NCBI RefSeq assembly: GCF_900497805.2
Contig: NW_020954608.1
Coordinates: forward strand, 17,735,004 to 17,799,003
DNA: 64,000 nucleotides
Direction: 5' to 3'
From: Vombatus ursinus
Taxonomy: Eukaryota; Chordata; Mammalia; Diprotodontia; Vombatidae
Below the pieces are notes generated by a model. The model was not told the origin of the DNA. It was given only the letters and a program-made list of their open reading frames with translations, and ran no database searches. The position numbers were made by a program, and so were the translations under genes. Positions 21,383 to 33,234 of this stretch are shown in pieces (position 1 is the stretch's first letter; the number at the start of each line of letters is the position of its first letter).

Positions 21383-21961
21383 GCAAAAGTGTGTGTGTAT
21401 ATATAGTGTATATATGTGTATATATAACATATTAATAATATATGTTAAGTTTTAATAAAACCACTGAATTTTTCAGATAATTTTGGAAAAACTATCTGAA
21501 GAAAAACACATGTGAAAAACACATCAACAATGGTGCCATTGTTTGGAATTCATGAGAATTTTTCAAGCAGAAAAGCTATATAGAAGAATAGTGTATGAAC
21601 TAGGTTATATATTTGTAGCTCAGAATGAAATCTAGATATGTAGTATTATGCTTAAGGGGAAGTATGTAGGTGAACTACCTGAGTCTCAGGTTATAGTATA
21701 ATCTGCATTTTAAATAAAACTGAATTTGAATTAAAAATTCTCATGCTGAGCTCTAATGGAAGGTAGGGTAGTCTTGGGATCTGTTGGATCTAAGAGTCAT
21801 TTCCAAATGGATTGAAAGGTATTGGTTGGTTTACAAATCAAGAATCTTGTTTTCTCAGTCCTTTAAACTCAGATGAAGGCCAAGTTATTGCTGTGCATTT
21901 CAAGGAAAGTTCACGTCTATAGCATTTTAAAAATACAAATCTGTTTAGAAAAATAGTGAGC
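21383..21961. other. Unassigned sequence with (TG/TA)n
   Basis: A TG/TA tract at 21389-21428 grows out of the SINE tail. The remainder is not recognised. Confidence 0.45.
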
Positions 21962-21962
21962 T

Positions 21963-22087
21963 GGAGCAACTAGCTGGCACTGGCTCTGGAGTCAGGAGAA
22001 CCTGAGTTCAAATCCAGCCTCGGAACATAACACTAGCACTCTGGGCAAGTCACTTAACTCCAATTGTCGCAGCAAAAAAAAAAAACA

Positions 22088-22120
<33 letters not shown>
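21963..22120 (+). mobile_element. CORE-SINE, A-tail type (WSINE-like), plus
   Basis: 'actggctctggagtcaggag', 'aacctgagttcaaatccagc' and 'acttaactccaattgtcgca', then an (AAAAC)n tail. A short CA run follows at 22124-22150. Confidence 0.85.
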
Positions 22121-22121
<1 letters not shown>

Positions 22122-22164
22122 AGTGAGCACACACACACAAACACACATACACTGCAATGCACTG

Positions 22165-22365
22165 GAAAGGTGGGAGAATGGTTAGTGCAGAAAGGACGAA
22201 AATCAAATGCTATGAGACTTTTGTTCAAATCCTAATCTGACACTATTTATGTGATTGTAGTCACTTGGCCTCTTGGAACATCAGTTTCCTCTTCTATATA
22301 GTGCATACAAAATCAGAACTGCCTACTTCACAAGATTACTATGATCAGTGTTAGGCAAATATATT
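22165..22365 (+). mobile_element. MIR, plus
   Basis: 'gggagaatggttagtgcaga', 'ttgttcaaatcctaatctga', 'gtgattgtagtcacttggcc', 'tcagtttcctcttctatata' and 'cacaagattactatgatcag' follow MIR order. Confidence 0.6.
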
Positions 22366-22444
22366 TTTACTTTCCTTATTATTCATCCTCTTTTAAAATC
22401 CTACTACAGATTTAGGGCTGCAAAGACTGGGATCTAAGGTTTTT

Positions 22445-22580
22445 CCATCTACACATCTATCTGTCTATCTATTGATACAGGTATAAATGTAGACAGAGAT
22501 ATATATAGATATAGATGGATATATATATAGATAGATAGATAGAGAGATAGATAGACATAGATACAGATAGGAGAGGAGAT
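22445..22580. repeat. (TATC/GATA)n microsatellite, inverted halves
   Basis: A TCTA-phase run (22450-22475) and a GATA-phase run (22495-22570) are complementary and could pair. Confidence 0.85.
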
Positions 22581-22604
22581 AGAGGGAGAAATGAGGGGAA
22601 AAGA

Positions 22605-22862
22605 GGATGAATAATCATTTATATAGCACCTACTATGTGCCACGCAGTATGCTAAGCACTTTTACATATATTATCTTATTTGATCCTCACAACAACCCTA
22701 GGAGATAAATGCTATTATCATCCCAATTTTATATCTGGGGAAACTGAGGCAAATGGAGGTTAAGTGACTTATAGAGAAGTAAGTATCTGAGGTCAGGTTT
22801 GAATTTAGATCTTCCTGACTCCAGACCCTGTACTCTAACCACTGAACCACCTGGCTTTCTTA
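22605..22862 (-). mobile_element. MIR (Ther-1), minus, near full length
   Basis: 'tatagcacctactatgtgcc', 'tttgatcctcacaacaaccc', 'ggggaaactgaggcaaatgg', 'ggttaagtgacttatagaga' and 'ctctaaccactgaaccacct' give the whole reversed MIR. Confidence 0.8.
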
Positions 22863-22894
22863 AAGTCTGTGAAATTGGTTCTTTTAAATATATT

Positions 22895-23045
22895 TTTTAT
22901 AATTGTATATCAATAGAATTGATTTCCTTTATAGTCCTATCCATTTTAATTTAAGCATTTGATATAGTCTGACAAGAGGGCCATAGACTTCACCAGACTG
23001 TCAAAAGATTACATGATAAACTCTTGAAAAAAAGCTAAAAACCTT
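22895..23045. mobile_element. Diverged hAT-Charlie-like element, copy 2
   Basis: 'aattgatttcctttatagtc', 'cattttaatttaagcatttg', 'ccatagacttcaccagactg' and 'aaaagctaaaaacct' parallel the copy at 18010 and the reversed terminus of hAT-Charlie elements. Confidence 0.5.
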
Positions 23046-23540
23046 TGCTATAGATGAAATCTTTCACACGTCTTGACCTGTCTGTGTCAAGCCTTGGCAC
23101 ATACAAAGCAGAGCCTCCACAGTGATATCCATAATTACTCAAAATAATTCAGAATAACTATCCACACAGGAAAAAAAAAAACAAATGGATGAAGAATGTC
23201 TATTGTCCAAACTTGAATATCCAGTTAAATATAAAAACAATGAGCTGGTCCATCAGCACACACAAACTGGACAGGCACTACAGATGGACAAAAAGCTGGG
23301 TCTAGGATTGAATAGGAATGTAATGGAGTACGAGCCAATAAGAATTAGACCTGATGAGTATGTCCAAAAGCTCAGTCTGATGAAATCTCCCTTATGAACT
23401 TCAGAGCATTCTCAGATATGCTATAATTTCTTTTACTTACCAAGTAATGAAGAAAAGCTTTTTTCAGTTTACTACTGAGCCAAAACTGAGCATGAATACA
23501 AAAGATTCCAATAAAAGTTAAGTCAAGTCTCTTTCCTGAC
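23046..23540. other. Unassigned sequence
   Basis: A 70-codon open frame at 23185-23397 has no recognised domain. No repeat family seen. Confidence 0.4.
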
Positions 23541-24275
23541 TGTAATAAAGTAGATACACTGCAAGGCCCTCAATGGGGAGAGGTGTTTCAGGGTCTTCCC
23601 ACTTGGGCCAACATCTGCCTATGAAATATATGGTGCTTCTGTTCTTTCCCTCTTTTGTGTTTGTTGTATCCTGTTTTTTGGTAAAGGAGTGTTGGAAGCA
23701 GATATGACTCTCATTTGAAAAGTCAGAGGAAGAGTGGTCCAGTGATAGGAATCCATTCTAGAGTGTGTTAGCAGTCCAACTGGGTGAGGGACCAGCATAG
23801 CCCCAAGGAGTGGGAGCCACCCCAACCAAAATACCACTATGGCTTATAGGGTATGACTTCTTTTAGAGATATGTCATATACAGAAGTGAATTTGGTGGGG
23901 CTAATGCTTTGTAGTGACTCCTTTAAGATTGAGTTCCTGGACCCCAGGAACCAAGATGGGACTAGGGAAAGTATACTCCTGCTTTGGTAGGATGTGTATG
24001 TATTTTGGTTCTTACTATGTCTTTCAGCAAATACTCCTCTGTAAAAGCTAATTCATATTAATTGGCTAAATGAAATTGAGATGCTAATCATTGGTGACTG
24101 ATATTGGAGAGGAAACACCAGAATGTGGAATTGAGATAATAGCATTAGAAGACACCTCACTTCTTAAGGGTACACCTTAGATACCTGGGGATATTCTTAC
24201 TCTGGGAACCAGACTTGTTCCTGTGAGTAGGATCCCTAGAGCTTATAAGGGCCATGATAAAAAGAAATAGTGGCC
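23541..24275. repeat. Unclassified interspersed repeat, copy B
   Basis: The core at 23920-24240 is alignable with copy A near 2180-2440 through 'taagattgagttc', 'gttcttactatg', 'aaaagctaattcatatta' and 'gctaatcattggt'. G+C-richer than its surroundings. Family unknown; an old LTR-like origin is possible but unproven. Confidence 0.35.
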
Positions 24276-24284
24276 AGAATTGCT

Positions 24285-25745
24285 TTTTGGAAAATTATTC
24301 AAAATTTTACCACAAAGCAATAATCATCAAAACTATTCAGTACTGGTTAAACAAGAGAAATTCCTCAGTGGAAATGATTAGGTACATAGCATACAGAATT
24401 AAGTAAGCAGAGTAGCATAATATTTGATAAACCACCAAACTACACCTATTGGGATTAAAGAATAAGTAATAGACAAAAGGAACCACTAGGTAGAGCAGTG
24501 AATAGAGTGCTGGGCCTGGTGTCAGGAAAGCTCATCTTTCTGAGTTCAAATCCAACCTTAGACACTTACTAGCTATGTGAGCCTGGGCAAATCACTTAAC
24601 CCTGTTTGCTTCAGTTTCTTCATCTATAAAACGAGCTGGAGAAGGAAATAGCAAACCATTCCAGTATCTTTGCCAAGAAAACCCCAAATGGGTCACAAAG
24701 AGTCAGACACAGCTGAAATGAACCAACAACAACAACGATAGACAAAAACTGCCAGGAAAACTGGAAAGCAGTTTGGTACAAATTAGTTTTAGACCAATAC
24801 TTCACAATACAGAGTGCAATAAGCTTCAAATAGATGTTACCTAGATACAAAAGGTTGTTTAATAAAAGAAAAAAAATTCAAGGAGTAAAGAAGGAGATGC
24901 CCTTCATGAGTTCAAGACCAAATAAAGTATAAAGAGAATCACAAATGACAAAAAATGTATCATTCTGATGACATAAAGCTTAAACTTTTTTTGAATATAA
25001 AAACATCAATTCAATTAAAATTAAAAGGGAAATAGTTAAACTGCCTCATATTACCAATGTCATGCATGCATTGGCCAATGTGTTGGTTTTCTTTTCCTTA
25101 AAACCTTCCTTGTTGGCCAGGGAGTGGAGGAATCATTTGGAAGAGGCAGTGATATATTTTGAAGTACTAACATTATAATCAAGACATATCGAATAAGCCC
25201 CTCATACCACATCACACCTATCAGATTAGCTAACATGACAAAAGAGGACAATGATAAATGTTGGAGAAGATGTGGGAAAATTAGAATATTAATGCATTGT
25301 TGGTAGAGTTGTGAATTGATCCAACCATTCTGGAGAGCAATTTGGAACTATGCCCAAAAGGCTATAAAACTGTGTATACTGTTTGACCCAACAATACCAC
25401 TTCTAGGTCTGTATCTCAAAGAGATCATAGAAATGGGAAAAGGACCCACATCTACAAAAATATTTATCGCAGTTCTCTTTGTGTGGCCAAGAATTGGAAA
25501 TTGAAGGGATGTCTACCAATTGGGGAATGTCTGAACAAATTGTGATATATTAATATAATGGAATACTATTGTCCCATAAGAAATAATAAGCAGGTAGACT
25601 TCAGAAAAACCTGGAAAGACTTGCATGAACTTATGCTTAGTGAAATGAGCAGAACCAGGAAAACATTGTACACAGTAACAGCAACATTTTGCAATGAACA
25701 AAAGGATATATATTTTCCTGAAGTATTTTGCTGAAATAATATTAA
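24285..25745 (+). mobile_element. L1 ORF2 C-terminal region and 3' end, plus
   Basis: Ordered L1 ORF2 blocks are visible: 'aaagcaataatcatcaaaac', 'tattcagtactggttaaaca', 'actgccaggaaaactggaaa', 'gaagatgtgggaaaattaga', 'ttgttggtagagttgtgaat' and 'caaccattctggagagcaat'. The open frame at 25316-25504 reads FWRAIWNYAQKAIKLCILFD and IPLLGLYLKEI. The copy is 5'-truncated and not coding overall. A CORE-SINE is inserted at 24479-24737, in the 'acaaaaactg' stretch of ORF2. Confidence 0.85.
24479..24737 (+). mobile_element. CORE-SINE with RTE/BovB-like tail (Mar-1 type) inside L1
   Basis: 'gtgctgggcctggtgtcagg', 'actagctatgtgagcctggg', 'ccagtatctttgccaagaaa', 'ccaaatgggtcacaaagagt' and the tail 'aaccaacaacaacaac'. 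Exact 10-bp flanks 'atagacaaaa' at 24469-24478 and 24738-24747 mark the target duplication within the L1. Confidence 0.93.
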
Positions 25746-26560
25746 TAATACAAAGTATCTAGATTGTCATCATTTAAAACTACTGCATCCAGTTATTTTG
25801 TCTGAGAATTTTGCTCAGAATTTAGGCACTGTGATAACAGTTTCTATACTTGTATCAGTATATATTGTATGTTGGGAATGAATTAGTAAACATGCAAGAA
25901 AAACTCCCTTCTTACATATTTTTTTTTCTGTGAGACCTAGCCAAATCTATTAAGAGCTCACTAAGTAGAAATATTCCAGCAAGGTTACTATAGAGAAAAA
26001 ATAATTGTATAATTCCATTTTCCCTTTAAACATAATGTATTATTCAACTAAACAATCATTCTGTTGCTATTCAATGCACTACTGAAATTAAAAATTAATA
26101 ATTTTGCATTCTATATTGATTTCTTGTATTATTTCCAAAGAGGAAAACACCTTATATTGTCATAGAAAAAATATCAACTATATGTTGAGAACATAGCATA
26201 ATCAACCTATAAAGCTAGGACATGTGATTACAAGAATTGAAGAGTAAAATAGGTGTGTATATATGTGTGTGTGCATGTGCGTGAATGCACATGCATCTGT
26301 GTCTGTGTACAACTTTTTATTCCTTGATATAATTGGTAAGATTGTTGGTCCTGCTTTAAGGCAGCAGGAAAACAGCTACTATTTGTGGTGCAAAATGTTT
26401 TATTAGCGCTAAAACATACATTTTCATTGTACCCTTCTCCCACTATTTAAAAGCATTTAAAAGATTTTATTTCCACATGAATATCTTGAGAAATATATGT
26501 CAACTGTGAAAAATCTTATGGAGGAAAAAGAGGGGAAATTCTCAATTGTTGGAAAATACT
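25746..26560. other. Unassigned AT-rich sequence
   Basis: Contains a TG-rich tract at 26255-26310. Otherwise no family recognised. Confidence 0.4.
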
Positions 26561-26565
26561 AATTA

Positions 26566-26690
26566 AAAGGATAATAATAGTTAACATTTTAATAGCACTT
26601 TGAGGTTTGCAAAGAACTTTATGAATACTATCTCATCTCATCCTCAGCACAACCCTGGGAGGTTAGAATGATAACTACAGTAAAGCTGGG
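26566..26690 (-). mobile_element. MIR 3' part, minus
   Basis: 'ataatagttaacattttaat', 'gcactttgaggtttgcaaag' and 'ctcagcacaaccctgggagg' are the reversed MIR tail. Confidence 0.65.
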
Positions 26691-26894
26691 AACCCTGACA
26701 ACTTCAGGTAGATATTTTCAAATTAACATATGGATAAATAATTGAAAAATTCTTGAATAAACGAAGCCCAAGAATATAATAATGGTCATCATTCAAATGT
26801 AAATAACCAAGTATTTATTCTCCAGTTCGATAAAGAATAGAACCAGGAAAAGTAAGGTAAAAATGGAAACAGAGGATGATAGACTAGTGTTTGT

Positions 26895-27152
26895 GATAAT
26901 AACAACTAACATTTATATAGCACCTACTAAGTGCCAGGCACTGTGCTAAGTGCTTTACAATTATTATCTCATTTGGTCCTCACAACAATCCTGGAAAGTA
27001 AATGCTATTATCACCTCCATTTTACAGATGAGGAAATCAAGGCAAACTGGTTAAATGACTTGCCTAGGGTCACATGGCTAGTAAAAGTCTAAGGTTGTAT
27101 TTGAACTCAATCCTTCCTGATTCCAAGCTCAGTGCTCTATTCACTGCAGCAC
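26895..27152 (-). mobile_element. MIR (Ther-1), minus, full length
   Basis: 'taacatttatatagcaccta', 'agtgccaggcactgtgctaa', 'ttggtcctcacaacaatcct', 'ttttacagatgaggaaatca', 'gacttgcctagggtcacatg' and 'gtgctctattcactgcagca' give the complete reversed MIR. Confidence 0.85.
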
Positions 27153-28055
27153 ATACACAAAATGTGCAAAAACCAGAGTAGGAAAGTTTATATTTTCAAG
27201 AATTTGGGGTGTCTAAAGCACTAGAAAGCTTACCTGTAAGTGAATGTTATTATTTCAATTTTATTAATTTAATTTACATATGTGATATTACCCCCCTCCA
27301 AAAAAGGGGGGCCCTTCAGTTCTGCAACTCAAGTACTTCCTTTCTTAAACCTTTAGGAGGGAGAAAGCAAGTTATTGTTAATTGTTTTGCAAGGGAATGT
27401 AATCTGTTGGGGAAAATATCTGAATTATCCACACCCATTTGTTCTCTATTTTTACAGAAAGCCAAGCTTTCTAAGTTACTTTCTCTGGTTCAATTGTGAG
27501 ATAGCTCTTTCCTAAGATGCTATAGTATCCCATTTGCTTCTAAAGGACACAGCCTATAAATACTTAGGAAGCTTACCCACAAATCTATGTAGGAAAAACA
27601 CAAAGCTTCTTTGATTAATCCTTTGTTTAGAAGATGACATGGAAAATTGCTCAAAATAATAAAATATGGAATATGTCTGTATCTAACTTGGATTCCCTAC
27701 CTCATAATGGCTTCTACTTTCTCAGTTCACTGCCCACTGCATTCACAGATGCAGAAACCTGGTTTATACTGAGATCACATAGTTTATTATACATGTAATA
27801 AAGTGAAAAAGTAAACTATATCAAGCACTACTATTAAGATACATTCTAGTTCTCTTCCTATTTCCCTCCTATAACTGTCACACAGAGAAATTTTGACCAC
27901 ATACAATTATGGCTCATCTAAAAGAAAAAGGGGAAAGGATGTTCTTTGGATTGAAGGATTGAAAAAAAAAGCAAAAGAAGAGAAGACAGTGAGAGGCTTT
28001 CACTCACTGTCTCAGAAACGTGTACTAAAAAGTGAAAAGCAGTATAATTACATCA
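27153..28055. other. Unassigned sequence
   Basis: An open frame of 96 codons at 27209-27499 has no recognisable domain. A C-run/G-run pair at 27291-27312 could form a small hairpin. Confidence 0.4.
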
Positions 28056-28059
28056 ATAA

Positions 28060-29045
28060 AATGCTAATAGGCTTTTGACAAAAGCAAGGATGACCATTAT
28101 GATCATTACTATTTAACAGAGTACTAGAAATACTAAGTCAATAAGACAAGAAAGAAAATTTGAGGGTCATAAACATTGACAACTATATGGAAAAATGATC
28201 CAAACAATTAGTAATTAGAGAAATGCAGATTCATTCAACTCTGAGATTCTACCTCACACCCATCAGTTTGGCAAACATGACAGAAGAAAATTATAAATGC
28301 TGAAGGGGCTATGGGAATAAAGCCAAAATAGAAGCACACTAACCTACTATTGATGTACCCACAAATTGTTCCAGGTATTCTGAAAAGCAATTGGAATTAT
28401 GCCCCCAAAGTCACTAAACAGTTCATATTCTTTGACTGACTGATACAACTACTAGGCCTTAAAGGTATCAAAGAAAGATGGAAAGGATCTAAACATACAA
28501 AACAATATTTACAAATATCTGTGGCAGTTCTTTTTATGGTAGCAAAAAAACTGGAAACTAAGAGGATGTCCACCTATAGAGGAGAAACTAAATAAATTAT
28601 GGTATATGGATGTAATGGGATATTATTGTGCCAAAAGAAATGACAAAATAGGCAGTTTCAGATATACCTGGGAAGATCTGTGTGAACTGATTCAGATTTC
28701 AGTGAGCAGAAACAGGTATTTACACAATGTTATTATAAACTCTGAAAGGTTTTAGAAATCACTATTCTAGAGCACTGAAGGTGAATCATGCTACTCACCT
28801 CTTGACAGAGCAGGAATGGACTCAAAATGCTGAATGAACTTAGATTGTTTTGATGCTGTCTTCCTGCTGGCTCATTTTACTAGCCAATGAAGGAATTCGC
28901 TTCCCTAAACTATGCATATTTGTTATGTAGGTTTTTCTTTTCTTTTCTCTTCTTTTCTTTTTTCTTTTCTTTTTTTTTTTTTTTTTGATCATTGTGAGGG
29001 AGAGTGGGAGGGTGAGAAAAAAAATTAGAAAGAAGAAAAAAAAGT
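28060..29045 (+). mobile_element. L1 ORF2 fragments and 3' UTR, plus
   Basis: 28060-28190 resembles ORF2 reverse transcriptase ('gaccattatgatcattacta', 'caataagacaagaaagaaaa'). It jumps to the C-terminal part ('tcagtttggcaaacatgaca', 'ttctgaaaagcaattggaat', 'acaactactaggccttaaag'). The 3' UTR follows ('gctactcacctcttgacaga', 'actatgcatatttgttatgt') with a T/C-rich run at 28930-28987. The RT-to-C-terminus jump is an internal deletion. Confidence 0.8.
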
Positions 29046-29184
29046 GTTTCCTCCCACTCAGTCACCTACTGGAACTGGAATAATGAAGGTTTACTTCTGG
29101 ACATCAGTTGCTTCTGAGCAGTGCTGAGGATCATGGCTCTGATCCTCAGTGGCTGGGTTGGTATGACTGCTTCCCAATTCCCTT

Positions 29185-29680
29185 TGCCCTAGACTGTAAG
29201 TCAGCAAACATTTGTTAAAGGTTTACTATGTATCAGGTGCTGTACTAAGCAATGGGCAAAAAAGACATGTAAAACAAAGAAACAAAAAAATCCTGTCCTT
29301 GACATCAAGAAGCTCATATCCTAATGGGGGATACAAACATAAAAAAAATTAGGTATATACAAAATTTGTACAATATAAAGTAGATCATGATAATCTTAAA
29401 GAGCATGACATTAACAGATAGGGAGACTGGGAATAAACTTACAGAAGGTAGAATTTTAGTTGAGCTTTGAAGGAAAGATGGAAAATTAAGAGGTGAAGGT
29501 GAAAGGGCCAAATATTCCAGGCCCCAGGGACAGCCAGTGCAGAGGCACAAACATGGGAGACAGACTCAGGGAAGAACAGCAAGTGGACCAGTGTTACTGA
29601 ATCATAGTGTATGTGGAAGGAAGTAAAGTATAATATGACTAGAAAGGTGGGAAGCGGCCAGGTTACACCCTTGCCCCTTC
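29185..29680 (-). mobile_element. L2 3' region, minus
   Basis: 'tactatgtatcaggtgctgt', 'atatcctaatgggggataca', 'tagttgagctttgaaggaaa', 'aatattccaggccccaggga' and 'cagccagtgcagaggcacaa' reproduce, in reverse complement, a long L2 3' UTR and adjoining ORF2 end. Confidence 0.75.
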
Positions 29681-30080
29681 ATGCCACTGAAGGCTATCTC
29701 AGCCTCCAGTGCTACACTCTCAGATAATGCTCTGGCCTCATGGTGAGAGGAAAACGTTCATAAAATATGTGGCAGAGAAAAGAAAAGGTAAAGGGACAAA
29801 AACAACTCAGAAACTCAGAGAGCAGAGGTGACCACTTTGAACACTCAGATGACTTAGTGACACCCCCACATACACTTGGACCCACTAAAGCAGGAATGCT
29901 TCTGTTGTTCTCTTTCTGTTCTTGGAAGAATCAAGACAGTCACATTTTTAGAGGTATATCCAAAAAAAGATGCTCTGTTTGCCTTTGGGGAAAATTTTTT
30001 GGTTCTAAAATTCTCCACAGGGTTGAAAACTGATGCAGAGATATTGGTCATATATTTATAATTAGGGAACATCAGACCTC
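29681..30080. other. Unassigned sequence
   Basis: Overlapping short open frames on both strands (29767-30072) without recognisable products. Confidence 0.4.
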
Positions 30081-30189
30081 ATTTTGCCTACTGGATGACA
30101 TCTAAACTGCTCTGCCTGCTACTTTAGGACTCCACAATCTGGCCCAACTCTACTGATATAATCATATCTCTTACTACATAAATGTACAC
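30081..30189 (+). mobile_element. L2 fragment, upstream half (split copy)
   Basis: 'tggatgacatctaaactgct', 'ggactccacaatctggccca' match the L2 3' region; continued at 30396. Confidence 0.5.
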
Positions 30190-30395
30190 CTAGGATCATA
30201 GATCATATATTTAGAGCTGGAAGGGGCTTTAGAAGCCACTGAGTTCAACCTCTCATTTTGCAAATGAGGAAAACTTAGATATAGAAGGAGTAAGTGACTT
30301 GTCTAGGGTAAACAAGTAGTAGGTGTCAGAGGTAGAATACGAACGCAGGTAGTCCTGAATCCAGGTCCAATGTCCTATCCAAGTATTCAAGTTAC
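30190..30395 (-). mobile_element. MIR3/Ther-2 SINE, minus
   Basis: 'aggatcatagatcatatatt', 'agagctggaaggggctttag', 'tctcattttgcaaatgagga', 'gacttgtctagggtaaacaa' and 'ccaatgtcctatccaagtat' are the reversed SINE with the CR1/L3-type 'agagctggaagg' tail. It splits an L2. Confidence 0.7.
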
Positions 30396-30560
30396 TCTCT
30401 CTCTTGTATCAAGGTCATATTTTTTATTCAATTGCTATATCTAAGCCTATTTGCTCTAAGTAGTGAAATCTTTCTTCTCCCTCAAAATTCAGCACAAATT
30501 CTATCTCCTTCTTCAAGTCTTCCCTTGATAACTCCAGTGTACTTATTCGCTGGGTTTACA
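30396..30560 (+). mobile_element. L2 fragment, downstream half (split copy)
   Basis: 'cctcaaaattcagcacaaat', 'tctatctccttcttcaagtc' and 'ttcccttgataactccagtg' continue the L2 begun at 30081. Confidence 0.5.
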
Positions 30561-30599
30561 TGCATTTTATCTATACGATAAATTTTGGCTTTTGACCAA

Positions 30600-32640
30600 A
30601 ATCATTTCAAAATGATCTCTAATTAGAAATTGCTCATCTCATCTGTGCACATCCTGTGCCAACGAGATGAGAGACTTTCTAAAGGCAAGAACTATGTTAT
30701 GGTCAATGTAAATGCACTGAATTTGGGGTCAGAATCTTATATTCACAGAACTTTAGATTTGGCAGATGTCCTAAACCACAAAGAGCAAAACCCAGGGAAA
30801 CAAAAGCAAGAGAAATGAACACAGCAAAGACCGCATTACTTTTTCAAAGTCCTGCCAGAAAATGTTCACTGAATACAATACTCACAGTTGCTTGTTATGA
30901 GCCTATTCCTGAGTACATTCAGTTGGGCATCAGTGTATGAATTTTGCACCTCAAGACACAGGAAAATGCAAGGAAAAACAGGTACCAATGAGCAATGCAA
31001 GGTTGATGTACATGGGTTTCACTTCCTATCTTCTAGACATGTCTTTTAAAATCCAAGGTGGCCAAGGAGTTCCCTGGGCATTCACATTGGTTTCTTTAGA
31101 CAACACCCTCTTTCTTCCTCAATGAAATCATTTGTGCTTCTGCCATCAGAATTTCCTTATTAAGAGCTCCCCATGTTTCTTATGTCAACTGTCCCCAAAA
31201 AAGTCTAGGTCATGGAATCCTAAACTATCCTTTCTCATTTTTTGAAAACTTTCTCTAAATCCAAGTTTCATGTCAAACTATCCTCAGCTTCACCTTCTAT
31301 ATTTCTAACAAACTCTATAATGGAATTCATTTCCTCCTAATGTTCCCATCATTACTACTTTAATGACAAGTCTTTATTGCTTAAAACTAACAACTCATTA
31401 AGCTGCATTAAAACTGATAATGAGCCTTTTCAAATCTAGCTAACTAGATCATCACATTTACTTAGAGAGATCTTTAGTCAATAAACATACAGTTCAACAC
31501 CAAAGCTTCAATGCCTTTCTAGTTTATTAGAACTTGCTTTCATTCCCTGTAGTATAGCCTTTGAGAAACTTGGGTCACCTTTAAGGCCACAGAGAGGCTC
31601 AGAGAAGGGTTTTGTGGATGTGATTTGATACTTCCTCTTAATCATTGGAAATGACTAGCAATTATCAAGTTTGATAGTTCTTGGTTGACTCTCTAATCAC
31701 ATCCTTGATTCATACCAGAGTAACATCTCTACTTAGTGTTCATGCCAGGTATTCAATCTATGGCTACATTGATATCACCAAGCACAGAAATGTCAAACAG
31801 CACAATTCTACTCTTCTTTTCACCAACACTGGCTTTTCTCAGGGTGGCAAGGAAGGTTCCACATAACTCTATCCTGGAGTACAAGAAGTTCTTCTTTAGT
31901 CAAGCTCATTCCTTTTTGGGGAGAGCTTCATACCCATAATATAGCTCCAAAAATTAACTTATTCTTTTTATTTTCCTTCTCTGTCTCCCATTCTACCCTC
32001 AAGCCTCCTCACAGGAATTAAGACAATCCTCTGAATCTTCAAATCTTTTCCTTTTCTGTTCAGTTTAAAGCATCTTTAAAGCATTCCTCCCATTTTTTAT
32101 AGAGCACTGCCTTTTCTCGGGAAACCCAGAGAGATAACACCAAGTTCCTTCTAGTAGGGAGAGCAATTTTGTTTGTAAGAGACTTCACTTAGGATAGGCA
32201 GAAACACAACCATAGTTAGTCTCAGCAAGTCTCCAGAAAGTCCCTTTGTTATCTGTATTTGATTTAACTGAGATTCTTTGTTCTGTCATTCTAGAGGCAA
32301 ACTGCCCACTTGTTATGCCCTTTTGCCACTGTGATCTTATGAGCAATGTTTTATTTATAGCAGACTTTCCTGACTTTTCCTGGTGCTTTCCCCCACCTTC
32401 TCTCCTTTGTTCAGCTATATCTGATCTATAATTTACAGATTTCCATTAAAAGCCTGATGCAAATAAAAAAAGCTACTCTCAACTTTTGTTTCCAAAAAGA
32501 CCTATGTAGAAATTCAACTTCTAGCCACTGCTCACAGAATCTTTTCACTGTTAGAGGGGAGCTTCAGAGTCTGATTAGTTCAACCTGAACCTGTTCATGA
32601 ATTCTTTGTACAACATCATTGACAAATTATCAACCAGCTT
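30600..32640. other. Repeat-poor stretch, unassigned
   Basis: About 2 kb without a recognisable SINE or LINE, unusual for this window. Short open frames at 30630-31125, 31681-31939 and 32246-32431 show no recognisable domain. Could be single-copy DNA, an unknown old repeat or a regulatory stretch. Confidence 0.4.
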
Positions 32641-33115
32641 CTAGTGAAATCTCTCTACCTCCTGATGCAATCCATTCCTACTTTGCCCAGCTCAGTTGTT
32701 AGGAAGTTTATCTCTTACTTCAAGCCAAAACATGCCTCCCTGAAACTTCAACCTATTACTACTAATTCTGCCTTCACCAACTCTCCATTGAACATTTTGA
32801 ACTGGATGTCCAGTAGGGATCACGAATTAAACATGCCCAGAACAGAACTTCTTATCTCTACCACCACCACCACCACCACCACCACACCCCTCCCCCACTT
32901 CTTGCAAATCCACAACTTCTGAACTTTCCTATTAGCAAGGAGGGCACCACCATTCTTCCAAACACCCAGGTTCACTGGCATCAGAATGAAATGAATAGAT
33001 ATTCTTTAAGTGTAGGGATTGTTTCTTTTTTTTTTGTATTTGTATCACCAGGACCTACCACAGAGCCTAATACATAGTAGATGCTTAAGAAGTGTTTGCT
33101 GATTGATTGATTCTT
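32641..33115 (+). mobile_element. L2 ORF2 end and 3' terminus, internally deleted, plus
   Basis: 'gaactggatgtccagtaggg' and 'aacatgcccagaacagaact' are L2 ORF2. 'gagggcaccaccattcttcc' follows, and then the copy jumps to the 3' end 'tgtatcaccaggacctacca ... agtgtttgctgattgattga'. Confidence 0.75.
32857..32886. repeat. (ACC)n microsatellite
   Basis: About ten ACC/CCA units inside the L2 fragment. Confidence 0.95.
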
Positions 33116-33234
33116 TGGAGTTATATAATAGGTGTGAAGTTCTTTCCAAATAGGATGGAGTTTTATTTAGAAAGAAGTAGCTCCTTTTACTCCAAGGTAT
33201 AAGGATATAGATACCTCACATGACCCAGGCCATG

